Shown here piece after piece: positions 1 to 9,625 of a stretch of 64,000 bases of DNA (its first letter is position 1; each line of letters opens with the position of its first letter). This DNA is from Parahaliea aestuarii (lineage in GTDB: Bacteria; Pseudomonadota; Gammaproteobacteria; Pseudomonadales; Halieaceae): positions 248,001 through 312,000 of the forward strand of contig NZ_VRYZ01000004.1 of the NCBI RefSeq assembly GCF_008064635.1. The letters run 5' to 3'. Position numbers and translations under genes: made by a program. The notes beneath the pieces were generated by a model. The model was not told where the DNA came from. It saw nothing but the letters and a program-made list of their open reading frames with translations, and did no database searches.

Positions 1-31
1 CGATGAAGACATAACCCATGCTGGATATCAT
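1..31 (-). CDS. start of a probable VOC extradiol dioxygenase (partial, runs off left edge)
   Basis: Only ten codons are visible, reading MISSMGYVFI from an ATG at 31. An S-(x)-GY-(hydrophobic) opening is typical of vicinal-oxygen-chelate extradiol ring-cleavage dioxygenases such as HsaC and BphC. It begins 45 bases after the stop of a flavin monooxygenase of the HsaA type, the usual partner of HsaC, and a GAGAG purine stretch lies just upstream. The identity is inferred from ten residues and the neighbour, so it is tentative. Confidence 0.35.
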   Translation of the reverse strand, partial: MISSMGYVFI

Positions 32-76
32 TTGCTTGCTCTCATTTAAGGTAAGGGGTGTGCCTGCAGCTGTGGG

Positions 77-1300
77 TCAAATACCCATATCCGTGGTTTC
101 CGCACCCAGCAGCATGCCGCCGAAATTGATTTCGAAGGGCTCGGATACGTTGGCAATGTGCGCCTGGCTGGAGAGAATATCCCGGTGCTGCTGTAGCAGC
201 GGGCTTTCATTGCGAATGCCGGAGGAGCCGGCCGCCTTCAGCATCTTCGACGAGAGTTCACGACAGCGATCCGCCACCACGGCGGTATCGTAGCGATAGC
301 GCGCCCGGTCGAGCAGGTCGGCTTCGACGCCGTCCCGCGCGCAGCTCATCAGCTCGTCAAAATTGCAGAACAGGGTGCGCTTCATGCACTCGACTTCCGC
401 CTTCACCCGAGCAGCTATACGCCGGGCCGTTGGATCATCGCGCATCGGGATAGGCCCGCTCCAGCGGCTGCGCCCTATCTCCAGGTACTTCTCCAGCGCG
501 CCTTCCGTTGCGCCGAGGGTGGCGGTACATACGGCACGGGCAAAGACCTGCATAAAGGGCAATCGATAGAGCGGTGGCTTGTGCGCAAACTTGGCGCCGC
601 CCCTGTCCTCTCGCATGCGGTGCGTACGGTGTTCCGGCACGAAAGCATCATCGACCACAATATCGTGGCTACCGGTCCCCTTGAGGCCGACCACATCCCA
701 GTTTTCCACGATGCGATAGTCCGAACGCGGCAGCAGAAACGTGCGGTAGTTCTGCATGTCAAAGGGCGCCTCCTCGGTGGGCACTACGGCGCCGAGGAAT
801 ACCCAGTCACAGTGTTCGCAGCCGCTGGAAAAGCTCCAGCGGCCACTCAATTTAAAACCACCTTCAACCGGCACCACCCTGCCCACCGGCGCGTAGGAGG
901 AAGATATCAGCACACTGTTGTCGTCGCGCCAGACTTCCCCGGCGGCCTCGTCGTCAAACAGGTTGATCTGCCAGTTGTGCACACCGATGACTCCCAGCAC
1001 CCAGGCCGAGGACATGCAGGTCTTCGCTATTTCCAGCCCCAGAGCAAAAAACACCTGCGGATCCATCTCATATCCGCCGTACTCGCGCGCTTGCAGGACC
1101 CTGAAAAATCCCGCTTCCTGGAAGTCGTCAATGGTCGCATCCGGAATACAGCGCTCACTCTCTGCGGCGGCGCGGCGCGCTGCCAGGACAGGGTGCATGC
1201 GTCGGGCGGCCTCGAGCAGTTCGTTTGCCCGCGGTGAACCCAGGCTGTACAAGGCCGGTGACGACTGCGGCGCCTGTATCGGGGTGGTGGTTGCTGTCAT
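77..1300 (-). CDS. flavin-dependent monooxygenase, HsaA/HpaB-type oxygenase (acyl-CoA dehydrogenase fold)
   Basis: A 407-residue protein of the group D flavin monooxygenases, which hydroxylate phenols with reduced flavin supplied by a separate reductase. The central block GRWSFSSGCEHCDWVFLGA is characteristic of HsaA-like steroid/phenol hydroxylases. The length (about 400) is normal for the family. The ATG is preceded by GGCAGGAG. A probable extradiol dioxygenase follows downstream, which fits an ortho-hydroxylation then ring-cleavage sequence on an aromatised substrate such as a secosteroid. No reductase (HsaB-like) is seen in the window. The exact substrate cannot be told from sequence; other group D members act on dibenzothiophene or 4-hydroxyphenylacetate. 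Confidence 0.75.
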   Translation of the reverse strand: MTATTTPIQAPQSSPALYSLGSPRANELLEAARRMHPVLAARRAAAESERCIPDATIDDFQEAGFFRVLQAREYGGYEMDPQVFFALGLEIAKTCMSSAWVLGVIGVHNWQINLFDDEAAGEVWRDDNSVLISSSYAPVGRVVPVEGGFKLSGRWSFSSGCEHCDWVFLGAVVPTEEAPFDMQNYRTFLLPRSDYRIVENWDVVGLKGTGSHDIVVDDAFVPEHRTHRMREDRGGAKFAHKPPLYRLPFMQVFARAVCTATLGATEGALEKYLEIGRSRWSGPIPMRDDPTARRIAARVKAEVECMKRTLFCNFDELMSCARDGVEADLLDRARYRYDTAVVADRCRELSSKMLKAAGSSGIRNESPLLQQHRDILSSQAHIANVSEPFEINFGGMLLGAETTDMGI

Positions 1301-1473
1301 GTGCTATCTCCTGCCTGTCTGGCGATTTCCCGGGTCGTTGCCTGGCAATGGCGATGCCGGAAACTACCTGCCCCTGACTCTAGAGGCTGTCCCTGGCTGC
1401 CGGAAGGCGCTGCCGGTAATTACTGCGTTCACCATTCGGCGCCAATCCACGAGCGCCGGCGGTGTCCGCTGCT

Positions 1474-2406
1474 TCAGGCCTGCAGACGACGTACCGGGCG
1501 AGCCTCAAAGTTGTCCAGCGGCAGGTGATGGACATACTCGATGAGGAAATCGATAAAGTAGCGAACCTTGGCCGACAGGTACCGGGTGTTGGGATAGACC
1601 GCCCAGCATTGGCGGTCGTAGCCGTTCCATTGCTGGCGCGGTACTTTCACCAGCTCGCCCCGGGCCACCGCCTCGCGCACGAAAAAGTCCGGGAGCTGCG
1701 CCAGGCCGATACCCGCCCTGGCCGCCGCCAGCAGATTCGCACCGTCCTCGCTAATCCAGTTGCCCGACACCTTTACCCGGGTGGTGCCCCGAACCTTGTC
1801 GGTATTGAACAGCCAGCAGCGTTCCGGTGTGGTCAGGCAGTTGTGTTGCTGCAGATCTTCCGGGCTGGCCGGCATGGTTCGCGACTGCCAGTAGTCCGGA
1901 GAGGCACAGAGACTGAGGGAGTAGGCACCAAGGCCACGCGCCTTGAGACTGGAGTCCTCCAAATCGTCATAGCGCAGTGTGAGGTCGTAGCCGTCGGTCA
2001 GCAGGTCGACATCGCGAAAACTGGAGTGCACTTCCACCGACATATCCGGGTACTCCCTCGAGAACGCCGCCACGGCGCCCGCCATGAAGTGGGTACCGTA
2101 GCGGCTGTTGATGGCCAGCTTCAGGGTACCGCGCGGGGTAAGTTGCATATCCGAGAGGGTCGACTCAGCCCGATCGAAGTGCTCCGACATCTCTTTGCAG
2201 TGGGCAAAGAAGACCTCGCCCGACTCGGTGAGCGTGAGGCGCCTGGTGGTACGCTGCAGCAGGCGAACGCCCAGCCGGTCCTCCAGCAGACCGACCTGCT
2301 TGCTGATATAGGACTTGGAAGCACCAAGCCGCTCCGCCGCCGCGGTGAAACTGCCGACCTCGACGACGCAGATGTACTCCTCGATCCCTTCCCAACGTCC
2401 CATCAT
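1474..2406 (-). CDS. LysR-family transcriptional regulator
   Basis: A 310-residue protein with an N-terminal winged HTH (residues about 5-65, containing FTAAAERLGASKSYISKQV) followed by a LysR substrate-binding domain. Two ATGs lie at 2406 and 2403; the GGAGGTGG site fits 2403 slightly better. It sits 33 bases after a DUF3604 gene and upstream of the flavin monooxygenase on the same strand, so it may be co-transcribed and control this catabolic cluster. The subgroup resembles the DsdA/PA-type single-regulator LysR proteins, but the effector is unknown. Confidence 0.85.
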   Translation of the reverse strand: MMGRWEGIEEYICVVEVGSFTAAAERLGASKSYISKQVGLLEDRLGVRLLQRTTRRLTLTESGEVFFAHCKEMSEHFDRAESTLSDMQLTPRGTLKLAINSRYGTHFMAGAVAAFSREYPDMSVEVHSSFRDVDLLTDGYDLTLRYDDLEDSSLKARGLGAYSLSLCASPDYWQSRTMPASPEDLQQHNCLTTPERCWLFNTDKVRGTTRVKVSGNWISEDGANLLAAARAGIGLAQLPDFFVREAVARGELVKVPRQQWNGYDRQCWAVYPNTRYLSAKVRYFIDFLIEYVHHLPLDNFEARPVRRLQA

Positions 2407-2439
2407 GCCACCTCCTGCTGCAGGTTTTGCTTCGGGAAT

Positions 2440-4326
2440 CTATTCCGCCTGATACCAGATAGCCGAACTCACTGCCCGCTCCTGGATACTGGTGGGTTGC
2501 GGCGCCTCGATACCGAGCCTGCGCGCATCGTAGGTTGACCAGCGCGGTGTCGGTATTTCAATCGCACGGGCGTAGTAGAACGCGTCGCTGTCGCCGTCAA
2601 AGTCCGGGTCGCGCCAGAATGCATTCAGCTGCGTCGCGCCGAGGCTGTTGCTGTAACTCGCCGCGGTCACATCCACCGTATTGCCCACCGGCGCCGCATC
2701 ACCGCCCTCTTCCAGGCGCCCCGCGTCGGACAGTGCCACATTGTAGATGCGTTCGTGACTGCGCCCGTCATCGTCAACCCAGGCTTTGATGATCTGTACC
2801 CGGTCCAGGTTGGCCCCGGCAGGGTCTTTCGCCGCCCAGATGAAAAAGCCGGGAGCGCTGTGGCGCCCGTCAGCAGGAACGTCGCTTTTCGACAGGACCC
2901 CGCCCATGGGCACGCCCCGGGCATAGGCCAATTGCAGCGCATCTGCGCGCTGCCGCAGTTCATCGCTGTAATTGAAACTGCCAAAGAAGCGCAGCAGAAT
3001 GCGCGGCCCGGAGGTGGCAAAGGTTTCCCGGCGCACCAGGGCGTCAAAAATCGACTCGCGGGTATTTTCCTCGGCCCAGACACCGGCGAGACCCGCCGCT
3101 CCCCACTTGCGGGAACGGCGCAGGGAATCGGGCAGCGGAATGGCCTCGCCCATCCGGATCGCGGCAGTCCCGTCCATCAGCGGCAGTTTTCCGTGGTGAT
3201 TGCTCTCCTCCACCGAAGAGCTCGCATTGTGGCTGTCGGTGCTGCCAATCACCCCGAAACGGTAGGGATTGAAGCCCTCTGTGTGGGCGAACTCGATGCC
3301 GGTTCGCAGCGCATCCCGCGCGTAACTGCCCTTGGGCTCACTGTCGTCGCCGGTCGGGCTCAGCTGGCTGTTCATAATTTCGAAATCCGCGAACTCATCC
3401 TCCGGTGACAGCATGGGATGGGTTTCGGAAGTACCTTTGATCTGGAAAATTTCGCTGACCGGCTCGTTGCGGGTACGCTGCTCGGCATAGTCTGCGGTAA
3501 TCGGGCTGCCGTCGTAACGGGTTTGCCGGTACATCAGTCCGTTGGAAACGTTGCCGTTGTGGGGAATGGCGATCACCCGCTTGCCCGCCGCGCGCTGTTC
3601 GTCCAGCAGATCCCACAGGTCCTCGGGATTCTCCGACTCGAATGAGCTGAAGGGGGTCTGCGGTACATTGCTGTCGCGGTAGATCACATTGCGGTGCAGG
3701 TTCTGGCCGTCGGGCATGGACGTCCATTCATAACCGACAAAGGTGGTAAACACGCCCGGATCATAGTGGGCGTTGGCGCTCTCCACCGTCGCCCGCCAGG
3801 CGTCGCGCACTACGGCCGCCACGGACGGATCGTCGGCAAAGCGCTTCTCACCGGTAATATCCCGCGCCACGGAAAGAACCACCGGAATCAGCGACAGCGG
3901 ACTGTCGTACAACAGGCGATCACGCAGGCTGCGCTCTTCCAGCGCCTCGACGCGGCTGTCGTCAGCCCGCGCGGCGCCAAGGTATTCCGCGTGGTCGGTC
4001 ACCGCGGCAAAGTCCAGCGGTCGGTCGATGCGAATCGGATAACCGGCGCCGTGCTCGATGGTGCCCCCACGGGTAAATACATAGGCGTCATCGGGCGTCG
4101 AGCGGACCCCCATAGCATAGGCATCGGTCGAGTAACTGGTGTGGATGTGCAAGTCGCCCCACAGGAGGTTGCGCAGGGGATTGCGATCTACACCGGGCTT
4201 TGCCGGAGGTGATTCAACGGCCGCAGCATCAAAGACGGGAAACAGGGTGGGATCCTCCACCGGGCTGCAGCCAAAGCACAGCAGCGTCAGAACGACGAGG
4301 TAGGTACGATTCAATCCTGTTGGCAT
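2440..4326 (-). CDS. DUF3604 PHP-like metallohydrolase, probable lipoprotein
   Basis: About 628 residues from the ATG at 4326; an upstream ATG at 4368 would add 14 residues but places the hydrophobic leader internally. The leader LVVLTLLCFGC ends in a possible though imperfect lipobox. The body shows motifs of the DUF3604 family, which resembles PHP-domain phosphoesterases: GDLHIHTSYS, DHAEYLG, IPHNGN and GSTDSHN, whose His/Asp residues would bind metals. It lies directly after an arylsulfatase gene and shares motifs with the second DUF3604 protein at 7587-9497. Biochemical function is unknown; a role in hydrolysis of an exported or imported ester is inferred from context. Confidence 0.75.
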   Translation of the reverse strand: MPTGLNRTYLVVLTLLCFGCSPVEDPTLFPVFDAAAVESPPAKPGVDRNPLRNLLWGDLHIHTSYSTDAYAMGVRSTPDDAYVFTRGGTIEHGAGYPIRIDRPLDFAAVTDHAEYLGAARADDSRVEALEERSLRDRLLYDSPLSLIPVVLSVARDITGEKRFADDPSVAAVVRDAWRATVESANAHYDPGVFTTFVGYEWTSMPDGQNLHRNVIYRDSNVPQTPFSSFESENPEDLWDLLDEQRAAGKRVIAIPHNGNVSNGLMYRQTRYDGSPITADYAEQRTRNEPVSEIFQIKGTSETHPMLSPEDEFADFEIMNSQLSPTGDDSEPKGSYARDALRTGIEFAHTEGFNPYRFGVIGSTDSHNASSSVEESNHHGKLPLMDGTAAIRMGEAIPLPDSLRRSRKWGAAGLAGVWAEENTRESIFDALVRRETFATSGPRILLRFFGSFNYSDELRQRADALQLAYARGVPMGGVLSKSDVPADGRHSAPGFFIWAAKDPAGANLDRVQIIKAWVDDDGRSHERIYNVALSDAGRLEEGGDAAPVGNTVDVTAASYSNSLGATQLNAFWRDPDFDGDSDAFYYARAIEIPTPRWSTYDARRLGIEAPQPTSIQERAVSSAIWYQAE

Positions 4327-4368
4327 GAGCTCACCCATTTGCCGGTTGACGAGACGCCGGGCTGGCAA

Positions 4369-6222
4369 TCAATCACGGCGGCGGCGCCTGCGGCGCAGCC
4401 AGACAAACACCAGCAGCACCGCAGCCAGCACCAGGAGAAGCACCGGCAAGTAGCGTGGTAGCCAGACAAACACCAGTGCGTTGAGTGCTGCCTGCTTTTC
4501 AAAGACATAGTTCTCCGGTACCGGCAGCACTCCCACTCGCTGCACATAGGCGGCATAGTCCGCCTGTAGCTGGGCAAATACTTGCGGCAGTTCTGTGGCG
4601 AGATTGCGGGTTTCGCCGGGGTCATCGCCAATGTGGAACAGGCGCCACTCGCCGTCGCCCAGCGGCGGACGGTTGCGCACCAGCTTGTAGGGCGCGCGGT
4701 AAAGGGCGGAGTGCCCGGCAAATTCATAGCCGGTTGGTGCCGCACCGGTTGGTGCCGCGCCGGTTGGTGCCGCGCCGGTTGGCGTCGCTGCACTTTCGAC
4801 GGAGTCAGGGCCGCCGAGACGCGGCACCAGGCTGGCGCCGTCCAGGGGCTGGTTCGACAGCGAAGAGACACCGGCAAGTGCCAGCAGAGTGGGAGCAAGA
4901 TCGGTGATGTAGGCAAATTCCCGGTCTATCCCCCCCCGCGGGACAACGCCCGTACCGGCGATAATCAGCGGCACACGCACCCCACCCTCACTGGCCGAAA
5001 ATTTGGCGCCGGCAAGCGGCGTGTTGGATACCGCACCCCAGCCGCGCCCCGCAGCCACCCAGCTACCGCGTATACCCAGTGTTTCCACTGCCCGTGAGTA
5101 ATGGCGATCCAGCCATGCGCGCACAAAGCGGCTTTCATAGGGCTCGGCCACCGTGGCGCCGTTGTCAGAAAGAACAACGAATACCGTGTTGCCGTAGTCG
5201 CCACTGTCGCGCAGATAGTCCAGCAGGCGGCCAATTTCATGGTCCATGGCGGTCGCCATGCCGGCGTAAACCTGCATGCGCCGGGCTTCAAATACCTGTT
5301 GCTCAGGGCTCAGTCTATCCCAGTCCTGCTGGCCTGGGCCCGCTGCCGCCGTGGCGCCGGCGGGCAACAGGCCGAGTTCAGCCAGGCGGTCGATGCGCCT
5401 ATCGCGAGCCCTCGCCCAGCCCTCGGTGTAACGCCCCCTGTAGCGCTCAATGAACTCTGCTGGTGCCTGCAACGGCGCGTGATTTGCCTGGAATGCCAGG
5501 TAGGCAAAGAACGGGCTTTCCTGGTCTCGCCCCGCCTCAAGAAAGGCGATGGTGCGGTCGACGAAAGCGGTGGACGAATAGAAATCCGGCGGCAGGGCTG
5601 CGAGTCGCTGGCCGTTGTCATACCAGTAGGCCTCGGACTTCAACGGCAGATAGGGGCGCATCTCGTAGTTGTCGGCGCCGTTGTCCGCCTGTATCAGTGA
5701 ATCATCGAAGCCCCGGGCCGGCGGCAGGTTGCGGGGCTCGTGCCCGAGGTGCCACTTTCCCGCAATTGCCGTGCGATAGCCGGCATCCTGCAACTGCGTT
5801 GCCACGGTTGTCACCCGGTCATTGAGGACGCCGCCGTAACCCGGTTTTCCGCGATGGGAGAAGGGAACCGACTCGCGCATGTTGCCGATGCCGGCGCTGT
5901 GATGATCGACACCCGTCAGCAGCATGGCGCGGGTCGGTGCACAGCTGGAGGCCGTGTGAAAGTTACTGAAGCGCACTCCCGCCCCGGCGAGGGCGTCGAT
6001 ATTGGGTGTGTCGATTTCACCACCGAAGGCGCCAAAATCGGAGTAGCCGATGTCGTCGACCACAATCAACACAATGTTCGGCGGGGGGAGACCCGGGGGC
6101 GTCTGTGCCTGTGCCGGTATTGCCAGCAGCAGGAGCAGCACCCACCAGCCGGGCGCATTCACCCCGCACCCGACTGGCCCCCGCGAGGTGGAGGTGGCGA
6201 ACACGGCGGCCCTACTCCACAT
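4369..6222 (-). CDS. arylsulfatase with C-terminal membrane anchor
   Basis: A type I sulfatase of about 617 residues. The formylglycine site reads CAPTRAMLLTG, matching C-x-P-x-R, and metal-binding residues appear in IVLIVVDDIGYSDFG and in LSDNGA. A hydrophobic leader WWVLLLLLAIPAQA predicts export. The C-terminal end (RYLPVLLLVLAAVLLVFVW followed by arginines) is a membrane helix with a basic tail, unusual for AtsA-type enzymes. Near residues 490-510 a five-residue unit PTGAA is repeated in tandem. Start choice is uncertain: ATG at 6252 or 6222 or GTG at 6162; I give 6222, which overlaps the P450 gene by 11 bases. Predicted role: desulfation of sulfate esters in the envelope. It needs a formylglycine-generating enzyme, not seen here. 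Confidence 0.85.
   Translation of the reverse strand: MWSRAAVFATSTSRGPVGCGVNAPGWWVLLLLLAIPAQAQTPPGLPPPNIVLIVVDDIGYSDFGAFGGEIDTPNIDALAGAGVRFSNFHTASSCAPTRAMLLTGVDHHSAGIGNMRESVPFSHRGKPGYGGVLNDRVTTVATQLQDAGYRTAIAGKWHLGHEPRNLPPARGFDDSLIQADNGADNYEMRPYLPLKSEAYWYDNGQRLAALPPDFYSSTAFVDRTIAFLEAGRDQESPFFAYLAFQANHAPLQAPAEFIERYRGRYTEGWARARDRRIDRLAELGLLPAGATAAAGPGQQDWDRLSPEQQVFEARRMQVYAGMATAMDHEIGRLLDYLRDSGDYGNTVFVVLSDNGATVAEPYESRFVRAWLDRHYSRAVETLGIRGSWVAAGRGWGAVSNTPLAGAKFSASEGGVRVPLIIAGTGVVPRGGIDREFAYITDLAPTLLALAGVSSLSNQPLDGASLVPRLGGPDSVESAATPTGAAPTGAAPTGAAPTGYEFAGHSALYRAPYKLVRNRPPLGDGEWRLFHIGDDPGETRNLATELPQVFAQLQADYAAYVQRVGVLPVPENYVFEKQAALNALVFVWLPRYLPVLLLVLAAVLLVFVWLRRRRRRRD
4732..4789. repeat. 15-bp tandem repeat inside the arylsulfatase gene
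   Basis: Three near-identical copies and one degenerate copy of GGTTGGTGCCGCGCC occur head to tail. On the coding strand they encode repeated PTGAA/GAAPT units. The unit length is a multiple of three, so copy-number changes would keep the reading frame. Confidence 0.85.
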
Positions 6223-7432
6223 CGAAGGCAATAGGCATAGCCTTGATGGCATTGATGAAGTTGGATCGCATCCAGCGGATTTCGCCGTCGAAACGGGGCC
6301 GGTAGATACGCGCGAGAATTTCCCGGAATATCACCTCGAGTTCCAGCCGTGCCAGGTGGGAACCGATGCAGAAGTGCTCGCCGACGCCGAAAGCGCGGTG
6401 ATTGTTCTTCACATCTTCCCGCTGCGACCGCGTAATATCAAAGGTATCGCCATCGCTGAAAACAGATTCATCGGCACTGGCTGAACCATAGTAGAGCTGC
6501 ACCCGTTCACCCTTGCGTATCAACTGCCCACCCACTTCCACATCATCCATCGCCGTGCGTTTGAAGGTGATGACCGCCGGGTTGTAGCGCAGGAATTCTT
6601 CGATAGCGCCCTCCAGCAAATCGGGCCGGGACTGCAGCAGGTCGTACTGCTGGTGCGCGATCAACAGGCGCATGCCGTGGGTAGTGACGGTGCGGGTGGT
6701 TTCATTGCCCGCCACAATCAACAGCAGGAAAAAGTTGCTGAATTCATCGTCCGACAGCGGCTCGTCCTCTACCGTGCCATTGAGCAGTACATTGACGATG
6801 CTGTCGCCGGGGTTCGCCCGGTGGGCGGCGGCAATCTCCTGGGCCAGCATGAACATCTCGATCATCGCGCTCACCCCGTCTTCTTCCGAGGTTTGCAGCT
6901 CCGGATCATCCATGCCAATCATGATATTGGTGAGTTCGAACAGCCGCTGGCGGCGCTCCAGGGGCACGCCCATCAGTTCGCAGATGGCGATTAGCGGCAA
7001 TTCCGAAGCGATGGCAGTGACAAAGTCACAGCGGCCACTCACCATTGCCCGATCGAGAATATCGCTGGCCACTTCCTCGAACCGCGCGCGATAACTGTCC
7101 ACCACCTTCGGCGTGAAAGCGTTGCGAATCAGCCGACGGTACTTCAGGTGCCGGGGTGGATCCATATTGATCAGCTGCATGCGCAGGAAAACCAGGCGCT
7201 CTTCGTCGGGTTCACCCGGCATGCAGGACCTGGCTTCGGAAGAGAACAGTTGTGGGTTCTTGGAGACAAAATCCAGATCCTTCTGCCGGCTCACAGCCCA
7301 GAAGCCCTCACTCTCGCCCGCGTTTTCCTGCCAGCAGACCGGTGCCTGTTGCCGCATCCAGGCGTAAGCTTCGCGGGGGTGACCCTGCTGATACAACTCG
7401 GGATTACTCAGGTCAAAGGGGCAAGCGGACAT
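6212..7432 (-). CDS. cytochrome P450
   Basis: 406 residues, a soluble bacterial P450. The haem ligand loop is FGVGEHFCIG, the I-helix oxygen-activation motif is AGNETTR and the K-helix ExxR is EEFLRY. The ATG is preceded by ATCAGGAGAG. Overall similarity is to CYP125/CYP142-like steroid or terpenoid hydroxylases, judged from the general layout and the helix and haem motifs; the subfamily needs a phylogeny. It begins a minus-strand run P450, sulfatase, DUF3604, LysR with overlapping or closely spaced genes, which suggests one operon. No ferredoxin is encoded nearby. Confidence 0.9.
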   Translation of the reverse strand: MSACPFDLSNPELYQQGHPREAYAWMRQQAPVCWQENAGESEGFWAVSRQKDLDFVSKNPQLFSSEARSCMPGEPDEERLVFLRMQLINMDPPRHLKYRRLIRNAFTPKVVDSYRARFEEVASDILDRAMVSGRCDFVTAIASELPLIAICELMGVPLERRQRLFELTNIMIGMDDPELQTSEEDGVSAMIEMFMLAQEIAAAHRANPGDSIVNVLLNGTVEDEPLSDDEFSNFFLLLIVAGNETTRTVTTHGMRLLIAHQQYDLLQSRPDLLEGAIEEFLRYNPAVITFKRTAMDDVEVGGQLIRKGERVQLYYGSASADESVFSDGDTFDITRSQREDVKNNHRAFGVGEHFCIGSHLARLELEVIFREILARIYRPRFDGEIRWMRSNFINAIKAMPIAFDVE

Positions 7433-7586
7433 CGCGGACTCTCCTGATTATTGTGGACACCACTATATCCGCGATGCCCACACAAAGAGAGACGCGATTG
7501 ACCGCGCTCAGGGGAAACACTGTTCTCCAGCAGCTCCGGACGCCAGGCTGATCAACGCCCCGGACCTGAACCTTGCGGCCAGAACC

Positions 7587-9497
7587 TCAGGGGTCCCGAC
7601 TTGCACCGGAGCTGCGAGTGTCGGGCCGAAACCAGATTGGCGAGCTGTAGGCACGCTCCTGCTGAACCAGTTCGGTGTCCGGCGGCAGCTCGACTCCGAG
7701 GCGGGCGCGGTCGAACAGGACCCAGCGCGGGGTGGGAATTTCCAGGACCCGCACGTAGTAAACCGCCGCCTGGGCGGGATCAAAATCCGGGTCCTGCCAC
7801 ACAGTCGACAGTTCCGCGCTGCCAATACTGTTTGCATAGCGCCCGTTGTCGAGGTCGACCGTATTGCCCACTGGCGGCAATTCACCCTGCTGGTCGACGT
7901 CGCGATTTCCCGACCAGGCCACGTTGTACACCCGCTCCTGCGCAGCGCCCGACTCATCCAGCCAGCCCTTGATAACCTGCATCCGGTCGAGGTTGGCACC
8001 CTCGGGATCCTTCAGGGCGTGCAACATAAATCGCGGGGCGCCATCCCCCGCCGGTGGCAGGTAGGCGCCCATCGGCACGCCTTTCTCGTAGCCGGTCAGC
8101 GCGGGGTTGGGCCCCGCCAGGTCGTTCTCGGTGAAATGCCAGCCGCCGAAGAAGCGCAGCCGGATGCGCGGCCCGGTGGTGGCATAGACCTCGCGGCGTT
8201 GCATGGCGTCGAACAGGGCCTCGCGGGTATTCTCCGTGGCCCACACCGCGGCATAGCCAGAGGCCAGTTGCAGGGTGTTGGGCATGTTTGCCTCGGGGAT
8301 ACCCCAGAAGGTCTGGCTGCGACGGGGGCCGGGTTCGTCGCCGGCCTTCTTGCCCCAGAAATTGTCCTCCTCCACAGCCGCCAGGGCAGTGTGGGAATCA
8401 GTACTCCCGATCATGCCGAAATTGTAGGGGTTTACGCCGGTGCTCTGCTCCAGTTGCAGGCCCACCTGCAACGCGGGCCGGGCGTACTGGTAACGCTGCA
8501 TGGCCGGTGTTTGCGGCGAATTCATGGCGATGTTGTACTGGTCCCAGGTGCCGTAGTCGGCGAAGGCGTCGTCGGGAGACAGCAGTGGATGAGCCTCGCT
8601 GTCGCCCTTGATCTGGGTGACTTCCATCAGCGGCTCCCAGCGCTGGCGTTCCCGCGCATAGGCGCTGTCCAGAGGCCGGCCATCCTGTGCGGTTTCAGCG
8701 AACATGCGCCCGCCGCTCAGGTTGCTGTTGTGGGGAATGGCCAGCACTTTACCGCCGGTTTTTTCTTCGTAGTCGGCCAGCCAGCGCCACAGGTCCTCCG
8801 GGTCATCGCTGTCGAAGGCAGAGAAGGGCGTTACCTGGTTGGCGTGATCGGCGCCGTCGCCAAACACCACAATGCGGTGCAGGTTGTCGCCGCCGGGCAT
8901 GGCGGACCACTCGAAGCCGACAAAGGCGGTGAACACCCCGGGCTGGTTGGCGGCATCCGCCGCCCGGTTATTGGCTTCCCAGGGGGACGGGATGCCCTGG
9001 GGCAGGGTCAGCAGGGGCTCGCCATCCTCGTAGGAATTACCGATATCCAGCATCAGGCGGCCGTAGGCCGAGGGGTCGCCCTCCGCGACGATACGCTGCC
9101 AGGCCCGGGCGGTGCTGTTCTGCATCAGGATCGGGTCACCACTGCGGATCAGCGGCATTACACCGAGGTATTCCGCGTGGTCCGCCACCACCAGAAAATC
9201 CAGTGGCCGGCTGAGCCTGGCCGGCATACCGTTGGCGGCGGTCACGGTTTCACCCCGGGCGAAGCGGTAGGCATCCTCCGGACCGAGGCCAGTCACCCCG
9301 AACAGGTTGGCATCCATGGATACCGAGGTATGCAGATGGGTGTCGCCCCAGTACACCTCCCGCGGGTAGTCTTTCCCGGCCCAGGGAGAATAGTCCTGGC
9401 GCGGGTCGCGCTCTGACTCGGCCTGTACCGCAAACGTCAGCAGCGGCAGCAGTGCGGCGGCGAGAGTGAACACAATCCGGCGTCGTTGCGACGGCAT
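7587..9497 (-). CDS. DUF3604 PHP-like metallohydrolase, secreted
   Basis: 636 residues from the ATG at 9497, which follows AGAAGGGGTACTGT. A signal peptide (RRRIVFTLAAALLPLLTFAVQA) predicts periplasmic location. Motifs GDTHLHTS, DHAEYLG, IPHNSN and GSTDSH define DUF3604 and match the neighbour at 2440-4326 over the whole length, so the two are paralogues. The first is probably lipid-anchored and this one soluble. Function is not established for the family; metal-dependent hydrolysis is inferred from the PHP-like His/Asp motifs. Confidence 0.8.
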   Translation of the reverse strand: MPSQRRRIVFTLAAALLPLLTFAVQAESERDPRQDYSPWAGKDYPREVYWGDTHLHTSVSMDANLFGVTGLGPEDAYRFARGETVTAANGMPARLSRPLDFLVVADHAEYLGVMPLIRSGDPILMQNSTARAWQRIVAEGDPSAYGRLMLDIGNSYEDGEPLLTLPQGIPSPWEANNRAADAANQPGVFTAFVGFEWSAMPGGDNLHRIVVFGDGADHANQVTPFSAFDSDDPEDLWRWLADYEEKTGGKVLAIPHNSNLSGGRMFAETAQDGRPLDSAYARERQRWEPLMEVTQIKGDSEAHPLLSPDDAFADYGTWDQYNIAMNSPQTPAMQRYQYARPALQVGLQLEQSTGVNPYNFGMIGSTDSHTALAAVEEDNFWGKKAGDEPGPRRSQTFWGIPEANMPNTLQLASGYAAVWATENTREALFDAMQRREVYATTGPRIRLRFFGGWHFTENDLAGPNPALTGYEKGVPMGAYLPPAGDGAPRFMLHALKDPEGANLDRMQVIKGWLDESGAAQERVYNVAWSGNRDVDQQGELPPVGNTVDLDNGRYANSIGSAELSTVWQDPDFDPAQAAVYYVRVLEIPTPRWVLFDRARLGVELPPDTELVQQERAYSSPIWFRPDTRSSGASRDP

Positions 9498-9625
9498 ACA
9501 GTACCCCTTCTGATTATTATGCGCGGTGTACTGCCAGTATAGGCAGGCCCGCGAAGGGCCCGCCATCCCCGCCGCCAGCTGCGGCGCGGATTTAGTTCAG
9601 CATGGCGAACTGATCGCCAGCCGGT

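Noticed and set aside
8019-9416. A 465-codon plus-strand open frame
   Set aside because: It is antisense to the second DUF3604 gene, which has a ribosome-binding site, signal peptide and family motifs.
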